A DNA stretch of 64,000 nucleotides from NCBI RefSeq assembly GCF_012910715.1, contig NZ_JABBHF010000004.1, forward strand, positions 1-64,000. The letters are read 5' to 3'. The notes beneath the pieces are model-generated. The model had not been told where the DNA came from. It was given only the letters and a program-made list of their open reading frames with translations, and ran no database searches. A program made the translations under genes and the position numbers. Every line of letters starts with the position of its first letter. The stretch's first letter is position 1. Positions 1 to 8,900 of the stretch are shown here, piece after piece. The DNA comes from Flavivirga algicola. Its GTDB lineage: Bacteria; Bacteroidota; Bacteroidia; Flavobacteriales; Flavobacteriaceae.

Positions 1-27
1 CAAAAGCTCCTTTCTAAAGGGCTTTTG
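1..27 (-). terminator. Hairpin downstream of the transposase
   Basis: The arms CAAAAGC and GCTTTTG with further pairing inside form an almost continuous 27-base hairpin about 22 bases past the transposase stop (minus strand). It could be a transcription terminator or the subterminal hairpin of the insertion sequence. The window begins here, so any following T tract or terminal repeat cannot be seen. Confidence 0.4.
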
Positions 28-49
28 TTTTTAAAGGCATTTTTTTCCA

Positions 50-1611
50 CTAAATATTCAAAGCTGTTAAAGGTCTTATCTGAAGTGATATTGAGGCTTT
101 TAACTCTAAAACAAAATGATGCATCCCTTGGGCATCACTTTTCACGGTTTTACCAATAAATTTCAAATATTTTTTAAGGTTATATGCCATAGCCGATAGA
201 TGCATCACCTTATTGGCCTGTGCAATACCAATGGTATTTATCTTTCTAAGCCCCATAAATTGGGTAAGGGTACCAAATACCGGTTCTACCGTACTTTGAC
301 GTTTACTTTTCATATAACGCCCCTCCGAGCTGTTTACACGAACATTGTTACGCTCATACTCCGCTCGATAAAACGTCACTGTAAATTTCTTTTCCTGTGC
401 CGATTTACCTAAACATTCGGAGCGAATGGGACAACCTATACAAACCCGCTTTGATGCCCTATATTCCTTTTTCCTAGTATTGTTCTTTTTCTCTATAAAC
501 TCTTTTTTAAAGGGAATGATTTTGCCTTGTGGACAGGTGTAATAATCTTGTGACTTATCATATGTAAATCCATCTGGACCACCCTTGTAAGTCCCATGGG
601 GAGGTATAAAACTTCGTAAACCCTCTGACTCTAAAAAAGCATAGTTCTCGCCACTGCTATAACCTGTATCTGCTAAACAATTTCGCCATATCAGCCCTTG
701 GCCATGCAATCGTTTTTTTAATCGGTTACTAATATCTTCTAAATATTGATTGTCCTTTCCCTCGGCATGATAGGCCTGAATATCCGTGATTACATGGTGA
801 GCTGTATCCACACTAAGCTGGCTCAGGTAATTTAGTTTTCTCGCCTTACCAGGTTTGACACTGATCCTGGCATCGGGGTCGGTAGGACCGTAATGAGTCT
901 TGTTGGAAGTGTATTTACTGCCCTTGTTGCCAGCTCCCGGGCGCTGGTCCTGGTCCAGTTGCCAACGTTTATTGCGGCTCTTAATGGCTTGTAATTCTTT
1001 AGTTGTTGCTGTAATTTCTTGCTGAGAAACTGTAGCTTTATTGACCTTAGATTTCCTTAACGGGCTTTTTTTTTATCCATCGAACTGATATGGCGGATCT
1101 TTTCCAAATGAGCACCTAAATCTGCTTTGGGGACTTTAAGCTCCAAACTGTCCATCGAGGCATTCGCCTTGACGGGTGCCGAATCCATGGCCTGGGTATG
1201 TCCTGATACCATCCCTTTATCTACACACATACACAATACCCTGGTAAATACCTGTTCAAATACAGACTCTGGATATAACTGGCGGGTACGGCTGATGGTT
1301 GAATGCCATGGTAATTCTTCATCGATATCATAGCCCAGAAAATATAGAATATCCAAGCGCATACTACAATGCTGTATCAATCGCCTATCGCTAATGATAT
1401 TCTCTAAATAACCAACCAAACACAGTTTAAAGAATACAACGGGATCTATGCTCTTTTGTCCGCTTGAACCATAATAACTCCTGGTTAGCTCATAAAGGAA
1501 ATCCAAATCCAAAACTTCCTTTAGTCTACGGTAAAAATTCTCTTTGGGAATACGTTCACTCAGTTGAAACTGAGCAAACAATTTTTCTTGATAATCTTTC
1601 TTGCCTTGCAT
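50..1611 (-). pseudogene. IS1182-family transposase, split by a -1 frameshift at an A9 tract
   Basis: The N-terminal part (184 residues, from ATG at 1611) begins MQGKKDYQEKLFAQFQLSER and carries the conserved N-terminal region of IS1182-type DDE transposases (SIDPVVFFKLCLVGYLE; HSTISRTRQLYP). It stops at about 1057 just after codons for MDKKKAR. Reading one base back at the A9 tract (1066-1074) opens a continuous frame through 812-1056 into the C-terminal part, which ends at 50. That part has a Cys-rich region (RVCIGCPIRSEC) and the family C-terminal motif STVEPVFGTLTQFMGLRKI. Together they give about 520 residues, the usual family length, and nothing else is damaged. The break may be a disabling indel, a programmed -1 slip or transcriptional slippage. 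Confidence 0.85.
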
Positions 1612-1760
1612 ATAACAAAATACGAAATTTCTGTATATTTATCAAGTGCTTGTGCAACAGGCACAAGGTATAAAAGCAATAGCTGTTTGTGTGAAAATTC
1701 GAATCGTTTTTGTTTTAAATTAAGTATATTGTTTCCATGAGAACAAGTGCATTTAATCTG

Positions 1761-1785
1761 CTACGGCTCATATACGAAACCGTAG
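1761..1785. repeat. Small hairpin upstream of the 1812 gene
   Basis: CTACGG at 1761-1766 pairs with CCGTAG at 1780-1785. It lies between the IS and the following gene and may be part of that gene's leader or a leftover of the insertion boundary. Nothing more can be said. Confidence 0.3.
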
Positions 1786-1811
1786 TATTTCATCATAAAT
1801 ACCGAGGAACA

Positions 1812-2531
1812 ATGAATTTAAAAAAAGTATTGTTTTATTTCCTATTAATAACTTTAGTATCATTTAGCTCAATAAAATATACAACAGGCCCATCTATAAT
1901 CGAATCGATAATTCAACCAATCTCCATTAATGAAAAAGGAGAGATACTTTGTAAAACACGTTTCACTAAAAATGAAATGGGAGCATATAGTGAAATGAAA
2001 ATAGAGTATGGATTTTGTATCATTTCGAATGGTACAATAATTGAATTTAAAACAAAAGTTATTGAGGCAACACCTGATCCATCCTATTATGAGCAAAAAA
2101 ACTATTGGGATGAGGTATTCAAATCCAAAACGAATCAAAAACAATTAAATGAAATAAAAAAAGACATTCTTAAAAATGAATATGATTTTCACTTAATTAA
2201 TGTAGCTCCCTTTAAGATTGATAAAATACTATCAATTCTTAATTTCGAAAAAACAAAAAAAATATCTCTTAAAAACATTAAACAGAAAGGGTTACACAAT
2301 GCTCTTAGTAAAAAGTATTTTAATGATAAGAAAGTTCGTTTATTATACGATTTTGGAAATATTTTAATTTTTGATAACACTAATGACATTGATAATAATG
2401 CATTAGAATTAGAAATAGGAGCTGATTTTGACTATTATAATTCCTATAATACAATGGTTAACGATAAAGGCGACAAAATTAGTTTAGGATTTGATATAAG
2501 TAAAGTGACAGGCGTAATATTTCTCAAATAG
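1812..2531 (+). CDS. Hypothetical exported or membrane-anchored protein
   Basis: I do not recognise the family. The product has 239 residues. It begins MNLKKVLFYFLLITLVSF, a positively charged and then hydrophobic segment that fits a signal peptide or N-terminal anchor. The rest is soluble and rich in Lys, Asn and Ile, with several IxFD-like strands. The frame is open upstream to 1737, but the ATG at 1812 is preceded by GAGGA at a good distance and puts the hydrophobic segment at the N-terminus, so I prefer it. It follows the IS directly and is a singleton. Confidence 0.6.
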   Translation: MNLKKVLFYFLLITLVSFSSIKYTTGPSIIESIIQPISINEKGEILCKTRFTKNEMGAYSEMKIEYGFCIISNGTIIEFKTKVIEATPDPSYYEQKNYWDEVFKSKTNQKQLNEIKKDILKNEYDFHLINVAPFKIDKILSILNFEKTKKISLKNIKQKGLHNALSKKYFNDKKVRLLYDFGNILIFDNTNDIDNNALELEIGADFDYYNSYNTMVNDKGDKISLGFDISKVTGVIFLK

Positions 2532-2554
2532 ATTGTGGAAATAAAAAACGAAAA

Positions 2555-2640
2555 CACAACACTGTATAAAAAACATAGGGTGGTTTAAGTTTGTTCGAAA
2601 GGTTTAGGCTAATCCGCAATGTCGCCAAATATAAAATTTG
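2555..2640 (+). other. Cassette-border-like intergenic sequence
   Basis: The stretch beginning ACAACACTGTATAAAAAACA and running through a GGTTTAGGCTAATCCGC block resembles a type of sequence I remember following small accessory genes in flavobacterial genomes. It sits after the 1812-2531 gene and before the Crp-like gene. The resemblance is from memory and was not computed. Confidence 0.3.
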
Positions 2641-2714
2641 GTGTTCAATATTGAAGATAAACACATAATCTTTAACTTGTGTAAACTATGTATCTTAGCG
2701 AACATTAAGAAAAA

Positions 2715-3266
2715 ATGAAAAACATCCTCAAATTAATAGAAGAATTGGAAGGTCAAGGAAAAAGGAAAGTCTATGACCAAAAACAAGTATTTGTGAGAGA
2801 AGGGGAAATACCTAATAAAATCGGTTTCATCAAAAAAGGACTTTTTAGATACTACTATTTGACAAATGAAGGAAAAGAGTTTACCAAAGTATTTATGAAA
2901 GAGGGAGATATTATTTCATCATATACCTCAATGATTTCTAGAGAAAAGTCTTACTATACAATTGAAGCAATTGAAAAATCTGAAATAATACAAATAAGTC
3001 TTCATCAATGGAATAAGCTTAGAAGAATAGATTCTAAATGGGATAAACTGCTAATTGCGTTTCTTGAAAAAGGATATGGTATTAAAGAAAAAAGGGAAAG
3101 AGAATTTTTATTACTGGATAGTGAAAATAGATATAAAGCATTTTTGGAAGAATATCCAAATCTCGAAAATAGAGTTAGACAACATATGATTGCTTCTTAT
3201 TTAGGAATTACACCAATTGCATTAAGTAGAATAAGGAGAAAAATGAAGCATATAAACCTATGTTAA
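2715..3266 (+). CDS. Crp/Fnr-family transcriptional regulator
   Basis: The product has 183 residues. The first 110 or so match a cyclic-nucleotide-binding-like beta roll (the segment GFIKKGLFRYYYLTNEGKE and the hydrophobic FMKEGDIISSYTSM). The C-terminus has a helix-turn-helix (MIASYLGITPIALSRIRRK), as in the short Crp-like regulators common in Flavobacteriia. The canonical cAMP-contacting Arg/Ser motif is not evident, so the ligand is unknown. Upstream, TATCTTAG at 2691-2698 is a one-mismatch -7 element. The next gene is a predicted membrane methyltransferase starting 55 bases after this stop, so co-transcription is possible. Confidence 0.85.
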   Translation: MKNILKLIEELEGQGKRKVYDQKQVFVREGEIPNKIGFIKKGLFRYYYLTNEGKEFTKVFMKEGDIISSYTSMISREKSYYTIEAIEKSEIIQISLHQWNKLRRIDSKWDKLLIAFLEKGYGIKEKREREFLLLDSENRYKAFLEEYPNLENRVRQHMIASYLGITPIALSRIRRKMKHINLC

Positions 3267-3321
3267 TGATTTTCAGATGACAGGTCAGGAACTTTGCTTT
3301 TTTAATCAAAATAGAGATAAC

Positions 3322-3765
3322 ATGAAAAAAGTAATTCCACCTGTTTTATTCATCCTGTGCGTCCTACTAATAGTTGGATTAAATTTTTTATTACCTGAAC
3401 AAACAATTTTAAAACCTCCGTTTTCTTATGTGGGAATAATTTTAATAATTGCGGGTTTAGCAATTATGAGCCAAATAAAAAAATTGTTTGATAAGGTAAA
3501 TACTGAAATTCATACTTTTAAAAAACCAAGACAATTAGTCAAAAAAGGATTGTTTAAGTTTAGCCGAAACCCAATATATCTCGGATTTACAATTTCTTTA
3601 ATTGGTGTTTGGGTTTTAACAGGCAATTTAATCGGACTAATTGGAATCTTGATTTTTTTCCTGATTTCTAATTTTTGGTATATTCCTTACGAGGAAAGGA
3701 GTATGGAAAAAGAATTTGGGTACGAATATAAATTGTATAAATCCAAAGTAAGAAGGTGGATTTAA
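3322..3765 (+). CDS. Isoprenylcysteine carboxyl methyltransferase / PEMT-type membrane methyltransferase
   Basis: The product has 147 residues and about four membrane helices. It shows the family signature: RNPIYLGF after the second helix pair and, near the end, EERSMEKEFGYEYKLYKSKV, which corresponds to the SAM-binding C-terminal motif of the ICMT/phospholipid methyltransferase group. Bacterial members methylate unknown membrane-associated substrates. The frame is open from 3277, but the ATG at 3322 puts the first membrane helix at the N-terminus, so I take that start. It lies 55 bases after the Crp-like gene on the same strand. Confidence 0.8.
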   Translation: MKKVIPPVLFILCVLLIVGLNFLLPEQTILKPPFSYVGIILIIAGLAIMSQIKKLFDKVNTEIHTFKKPRQLVKKGLFKFSRNPIYLGFTISLIGVWVLTGNLIGLIGILIFFLISNFWYIPYEERSMEKEFGYEYKLYKSKVRRWI

Positions 3766-4076
3766 AAAGTAAATACTACCGCCTCCGCTACCGTCAGTTT
3801 TTAACTGGTGGCAGTTCTGCAAAGTTTTAAGCTTTCAAGCTCTTCGAAGTTATCGATTTTTAAGAGTTGATCTTTCTTATATTTGGTTTTCGCATAATAA
3901 GAAATAAACGCAATTTATTGCCCTTATTTAATTGTTATGAGGAATGACTAAAATTTCACTGAAAACAGGGGTGATGGGAAGAAAAGATAATATCTATTTT
4001 TGAAATCTGGGAGTTCTAATCTGACTTCGTATGAATACCATGCATAGAAAGACAATCGAAACTACAAAGAAGAATA
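3766..4076. other. Gene-free stretch holding one palindromic repeat
   Basis: These 311 bases contain the palindromic repeat at 3780-3817 and otherwise no open frame of note on either strand. A clear promoter for the next gene was not found. Confidence 0.5.
3780..3817 (+). repeat. Palindromic repeat, copy 1 (related copy at 42800-42834)
   Basis: The core CTCCGCTA...CAGTTTTTAACTG...GTGGC is an imperfect palindrome. The reverse complement of 42800-42834 has the same layout (CTTCCGCTAG, TTTTTAA, CTAGTGGC). Two copies on opposite strands about 39 kb apart, both next to accessory genes, point to a dispersed palindromic element, possibly acting as a terminator. Confidence 0.6.
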
Positions 4077-4436
4077 ATGGAAAAACTAATTGGTTATACT
4101 TGTATTATATTAGGGGCTCTAATTATTTTTGTAGTTGTTATTCTTTCTAAGCAACAAATAGGATGGTCAATTATTAAAGCTAGTATCTGTCTTGCTGTTC
4201 CTATATTATTACTTTGGGTTTCTTTTTATATGGGCTTCTCTTTAGCGGAAAGCATTATATTTGATCAACCATACCAACTGTTTTTTTTGGGAATTCTTAG
4301 CCTTTTAGTTTTTTTATTTAGTGGTTTCGAGATGAAACATCTGCCATCATTTCTGGTGTTTTTAATTGGTTTTATGATCATATATTTTGGTCTTTTTATG
4401 GTACTTGTTATTGCAAATATGCGTATTGGGTTTTAG
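4077..4436 (+). CDS. Small membrane protein of unknown function
   Basis: The product has 119 residues and about four hydrophobic helices (for example IILGALIIFVVVIL, ILLLWVSFYMGFSL, LGILSLLVFLF and a C-terminal FLIGFMIIYFGLFMVLVI). It has no motif I recognise. It stands alone between repeats in the accessory stretch. Confidence 0.55.
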   Translation: MEKLIGYTCIILGALIIFVVVILSKQQIGWSIIKASICLAVPILLLWVSFYMGFSLAESIIFDQPYQLFFLGILSLLVFLFSGFEMKHLPSFLVFLIGFMIIYFGLFMVLVIANMRIGF

Positions 4437-4571
4437 TTAGAACGTGTAATAAAATTCAAAAAAAATCTGTATAGAAAAGATAAAACTAATTGGGAGATAA
4501 AGAGGAAACCTCATAACACAAAATAAAGGCATTAAAATGACTTTTTATTTAAGACGTTAGCAAACATTAGA

Positions 4572-4781
4572 ATGAAATACGCAAAAGACATAGACTTGAA
4601 AATAGGTATTGGAATAAGCCTTTTAGGAATATTAATTACTTGCATATTTGTGTGGTTATTTTCAAGTTCTTTAATTGTTCCTTTAGTATTTAAAAGAGAA
4701 AAGGTTAGTAACAGCTTTGATTTCAATTCCTCTTTACATTTTTCTGTTACACTCTTTAATGAAATTTTTAGATTAAACTAA
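4572..4781 (+). CDS. Small single-pass membrane protein
   Basis: The product has 69 residues with one or two hydrophobic segments (IGIGISLLGILITCIFVWLF, then SSSLIVPLVF). It could be the front of a longer protein, as it ends abruptly after an amphipathic tail. Its TAA overlaps the next gene's ATG by one base (TAATG at 4779-4783), which argues for translational coupling and for both frames being real. I do not recognise the family. Confidence 0.5.
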   Translation: MKYAKDIDLKIGIGISLLGILITCIFVWLFSSSLIVPLVFKREKVSNSFDFNSSLHFSVTLFNEIFRLN

Positions 4782-5119
4782 TGAGTACTATAGGAAAGAA
4801 AAGACAGTTAACATTTGAAAAGAAATATGCACTATTAGGGATCATTATCACTGTGACAATAGGGTTACTGTACTATTCTAAACAATCTATGATAGGATTT
4901 CCTGATAGCCATTTTACAGAATATGATAGGTTTTGCAAGGAAAAACTATATCCTTATTTTTTAAGTTTAAATACTATATTTTTATTAGGATTTATTTTAT
5001 CTGCTTTTTTAAAGAAAAAATCTAAACAGATTTTTATTTTATATATAAGCCTCTTAATTATATATCTAATAATTGAGTATTATTTATCCATAAACCTCGA
5101 AAATGGACAAGGTGGCTAG
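4781..5119 (+). CDS. Small membrane protein coupled to the preceding gene
   Basis: The product has 112 residues with about three membrane helices (YALLGIIITVTIGLLYYS, FLSLNTIFLLGFILSAFL, IFILYISLLIIYLIIEYY) and a loop in between with HFTEYDRFCKE. The start overlaps the stop of the upstream small gene by one base. The two lie inside the inverted-repeat-bounded unit and look like a two-gene cassette. Function unknown. Confidence 0.55.
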   Translation: MSTIGKKRQLTFEKKYALLGIIITVTIGLLYYSKQSMIGFPDSHFTEYDRFCKEKLYPYFLSLNTIFLLGFILSAFLKKKSKQIFILYISLLIIYLIIEYYLSINLENGQGG

Positions 5120-5183
5120 ATTAGGAAATATAAAATAACGTTTGCTAACACTGGTAGCCGTTTCACAAACCCCATAAAACAAT

Positions 5184-5210
5184 AAAAAAAGCGCTCAAAA
5201 CTGAACGCTT
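5184..5210 (-). terminator. Rho-independent terminator after the TerB-like gene
   Basis: Read on the minus strand, the hairpin AAGCGTTCAGTTTTGAGCGC ends in a run of T. It starts about 46 bases beyond the stop at 5256 and fits an intrinsic terminator. Confidence 0.7.
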
Positions 5211-5255
5211 ACAATATTAATATTATATAAAGATGATTAAATTAGAATAGTTTAT

Positions 5256-5687
5256 CTATTCATTCATATGTTTAATTTCATGAATAAAAGTATCTAAATC
5301 TACATCATTGCTTACCAAAACCAATGCCTTATCAACAATATATTTTACATTTTCAGAATGGAACCCAAGCCCTACACCAATTTTTTTCAATAAAGTAAAT
5401 TCAGGATCCCCTTTAATGGTATCTACGTGTACCATTCTTACTAAATCGTACAAGCGTTCCAAACGTGTATCGTAAGATACCGGAGGGTTAATTGGGTGCG
5501 ATTGATAATTTTTTAAAATAGTTTTATAATTACCTTCAGAGATCTCTAATCTCTGTGCTAACCTATCTAAAAAGGCTTGTTCCTCATCGGTAATGATACC
5601 ATCATCCATAGCAATACGCACTATGGCCGCGAAATGGCTCTCATTACGCTTTTTAAATCCACTATCAAATAAATTTGAAAACGACAT
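5256..5687 (-). CDS. TerB-family protein
   Basis: The product has 143 residues and is all-helical. It carries the acidic TerB-type motif near residues 23-40 (IVRIAMDDGIITDEEQAFLD), which in this family forms a metal-coordinating site in a helical fold. Many Bacteroidota have a lone cytoplasmic TerB-like protein outside any tellurite operon, and none of the other ter genes are present here. It stands alone, with its own promoter (5710-5717) and terminator. The role is unknown and tellurite resistance should not be assumed. Confidence 0.8.
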   Translation of the reverse strand: MSFSNLFDSGFKKRNESHFAAIVRIAMDDGIITDEEQAFLDRLAQRLEISEGNYKTILKNYQSHPINPPVSYDTRLERLYDLVRMVHVDTIKGDPEFTLLKKIGVGLGFHSENVKYIVDKALVLVSNDVDLDTFIHEIKHMNE

Positions 5688-5709
5688 AATCTTTTGTTTT
5701 AAAGTCGTG

Positions 5710-5717
5710 CAAACCTA
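5710..5717 (-). promoter_or_regulatory. -7 promoter element (TAGGTTTG) for the TerB-like gene
   Basis: On the minus strand the bases read TAGGTTTG, an exact match to the Bacteroidota TAnnTTTG box, 23 bases upstream of the ATG at 5687. Confidence 0.6.
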
Positions 5718-5947
5718 CATATTTTTTATATAAAATGAAATGAAAATAAGATAAAGTAGTCCCTGTTTTGTTAAATATTAACAAATAAAAAATATGCAGA
5801 GAAAATATAAATAGAAGAAGTCCTTTTTTATATTGAAAAAACGAGACTGACTTAACCCTTGCCTATCTGTAAACCCAATACCTAATCGTGATTTTTAAAA
5901 ACTATCAAATTTCATTTATATTTAACTTCTAAAAAAACTGTAAATCC

Positions 5948-5955
5948 TATATTTG
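5948..5955 (+). promoter_or_regulatory. -7 promoter element (TATATTTG) for mfd
   Basis: An exact TAnnTTTG box lies 34 bases before the preferred mfd ATG (5990). An AGGTGAG stretch at 5976-5982 could serve as a ribosome binding site for that ATG. Confidence 0.65.
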
Positions 5956-5989
5956 TAGTCTTAAAACACGAAATGAGGTGAGTAAAATC

Positions 5990-8900
5990 ATGCTTGAACA
6001 AACCTACACACAAACTTTGCAAATGCAAAATTTGCAAACGACTATGTCCCAATCTCAACCTCAAGATGCTGTTCAAGCCAAGCCAAAGATGCATTTAAAG
6101 GGACTTGTAGGATCTGTTTTTTCATTCGTTATTTCCAGTATTTTCAAACAGGCAGAAAAACCGTTTTTAATTGTTTTTAACGATAAAGAAGAAGCGGCAT
6201 TTTATTTAAACGATTTGGAGCAGCTTTGTGGTGATAAAGATGTGCTGTTCTATCCAGGAAGTTACCGCAGGCCATACCAAATAGAAGAAACCGATAATGC
6301 AAATGTACTATTGCGTGCTGAGGTATTAAACCGTATTAACTCACGAAAAAAACCAGCCATTATAGTGACATATCCTGATGCGCTTTTTGAAAAGGTAGTC
6401 ACCAGAAAAGAACTGGAGCGTAATACATTAAAAGTATCTGTTGGAGAAAATGTATCTATAGATTTTGTAAACGAAGTCTTATTTGAGTACCAGTTTAAAC
6501 GCGTTGATTTTGTGACCGAACCTGGAGAATTTTCAGTGCGAGGCGGTATTGTAGATGTGTTTTCATTTTCACACGATGAACCCTATAGAATTGAGTTTTT
6601 TGGTGATGAAGTAGATAGTATAAGAACCTTCGATGTAGAAACGCAACTTTCGGTAGAACAGATCAAGAAAATTAATATCATCCCGAACGTTGCCAATAAA
6701 TTTTTAGAAGAAAAAAGACAAAGCTTTTTAAAATATATTGCCCAAAAAACAGTGATTTGCTTAAAAAATGCAGACTTGTTCTTTTCAAGAATTGACGATT
6801 TTTATAGCAAGGCGGAAGAGGCTTTTAAGACCCTTTCTACAGACATTAAACATGCCGAACCCAGTGAGCTGTTTTGTAATTCAACCTTGTTGAAAAAACA
6901 ATTATTGGATTTTTCAATTATTGAGTTTGGTACACAACCAGTCTTTTGTCATTCCGAACATAGTGAAGAATCTCAAACTATTCAGTATAACACTACTCCA
7001 CAGCCATCTTTTAATAAACAATTCAATCTTTTAATAGAGGATTTAAATACCAACCATAACAAAGGTTTTACTAATTACATTGCCTGTGTAAGCGAGCAGC
7101 AAGCAAAACGTTTTCATGATATTTTTGATGATGTTAGTGCTGAGCGTAGCCGAAGTATAGAAGAAACCGTTTCTTATCAAACAATTGTACTGTCCCTATA
7201 TCAAGGGTTTATCGACCATGACAACAAAATTGCATGTTATACCGACCATCAAATTTTTGAACGCTACCATAAATTTCATCTTAAAAATGGTTATGCCAAA
7301 AAGCAGGCCATTACACTAAAAGAGCTTACTAATTTAGATATTGGTGATTATGTCACACATATCGATCATGGAATTGGTCGTTTTGGTGGGTTACAGAAAA
7401 TAGATGTAGAAGGCAAAAAACAAGAAGCTATAAAACTGGTCTACGGTGAGCGAGATGTTTTGTATTTGAGTATCCACTCCTTACACAAAATAACCAAGTT
7501 TAATGGCAAAGATGGAAAACCGCCTAAAATTTACAAACTCGGCAGTACCGCATGGAAGACTTTAAAACAAAAGACCAAAGCGCGAGTAAAACATGTCGCA
7601 TTTAATTTAATAAAGCTTTACGCAAAGCGTAAGACGAAGAAAGGTTACCAGTACAATCCAGATAGTTATATGCAGCATGAGCTGGAAGCTTCTTTTATTT
7701 ATGAAGATACTCCAGATCAAAGTACGGCAACTGCAGATATTAAAGCTGATATGGAAAGTGAGCGCCCCATGGACAGACTGGTTTGTGGTGATGTGGGTTT
7801 TGGGAAAACCGAAGTTGCTATTCGTGCGGCGTTTAAAGCGGTCGATAATGGAAAACAAGTAGCCGTTTTAGTCCCTACCACCATTTTGGCCTATCAACAT
7901 TCCCGAACGTTTAAAGAGCGCTTAAAAGATTTTCCTGTTACGGTCGATTATGTAAACCGATTTAGAACAGTCAAAGAAAAACGCCTAACCATAGAAGGTC
8001 TGGAAAAAGGTGAAGTCGATATTATTATTGGCACGCACCAACTTGTAAATAAAAATGTAAAGTTCAAGGATTTAGGCTTACTAATTGTCGATGAAGAGCA
8101 AAAGTTTGGTGTTGCAGTAAAAGAAAAATTAAAAACGTTAAAAGATAATGTTGATGTATTAACATTAACGGCAACCCCTATACCAAGAACCCTTCAGTTT
8201 AGTTTAATGGCGGCACGCGATTTATCGGTTATAACAACACCTCCACCCAATCGTTATCCTATAGAAAGTCATGTGATTCGTTTTAGTGAAGATACCATTC
8301 GTGATGCCGTGAGCTATGAAATTGAACGTGGCGGACAAATATTTTTCATTCATAACCGTATAGAAAATATTAAGGAAGTGGCAGGCATGATTCAACGTTT
8401 GGTACCAGATGCTAAAATTGGTATCGGGCACGGACAAATGGATGGTAAAAAACTGGAACAACTTATGCTAGCTTTTATGGATGGCGCTTTCGATGTTTTG
8501 GTAAGTACCACTATTGTTGAAAGTGGGCTCGATGTACCTAATGCCAATACTATTTTTATCAATAATGCCAATAATTTTGGGCTAAGTGATTTACACCAGA
8601 TGCGGGGTCGAGTGGGGAGAAGCAATAAAAAAGCGTTCTGTTATTTTATCACGCCAGAATACTCGGCTATGACAGACGATGCACGAAAGCGTATTTCGGC
8701 CTTGGAACAGTTTACCGAACTGGGCAGCGGTTTCAACATTGCGATGAAAGACTTAGAAATTCGTGGGGCAGGCGATTTATTAGGAGGTGAACAAAGTGGT
8801 TTTATAAATGAGATAGGTTTCGATACCTATCAAAAAATACTCAATGAAGCAATTGAAGAACTGAAAGAAAATGAGTTTAAAGATCTGTATAACGAGCCCG

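Larger units (their letters stand above)
1..1667 (-). mobile_element. IS1182-family insertion sequence (ends not resolved)
   Basis: The element is defined by its transposase, read on the minus strand at 50-1611. Hairpins flank it: 1-27 at the 3' side, and 1649-1667 (CTTGTGC, five-base loop, GCACAAG) at the 5' side. I found no convincing matching terminal inverted repeats or target duplication, so the outer limits are only the flanking hairpins. It sits at the edge of a stretch of unrelated singleton genes, consistent with accessory DNA. Confidence 0.6.
4553..5158 (+). repeat. Two-gene unit bounded by inverted repeats GTTAGCAAAC / GTTTGCTAAC
   Basis: GTTAGCAAAC lies at 4556-4565, seven bases before the first gene of the pair. 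Its exact reverse complement GTTTGCTAAC lies at 5140-5149, just after the second gene. On circularisation the two halves would join into an imperfect palindrome, as in integron attC sites. The match to the attC core GTTRRRY is imperfect, so integron origin is only a possibility. Confidence 0.45.

Noticed and set aside
4553-5158. True integron attC sites
   Set aside because: The decamers do not match the GTTRRRY core and no integrase gene is in the window, so I report only cassette-like repeats.
5256-5687. Tellurite-resistance operon
   Set aside because: Only a lone TerB-like gene is present. None of the other ter genes are adjacent.
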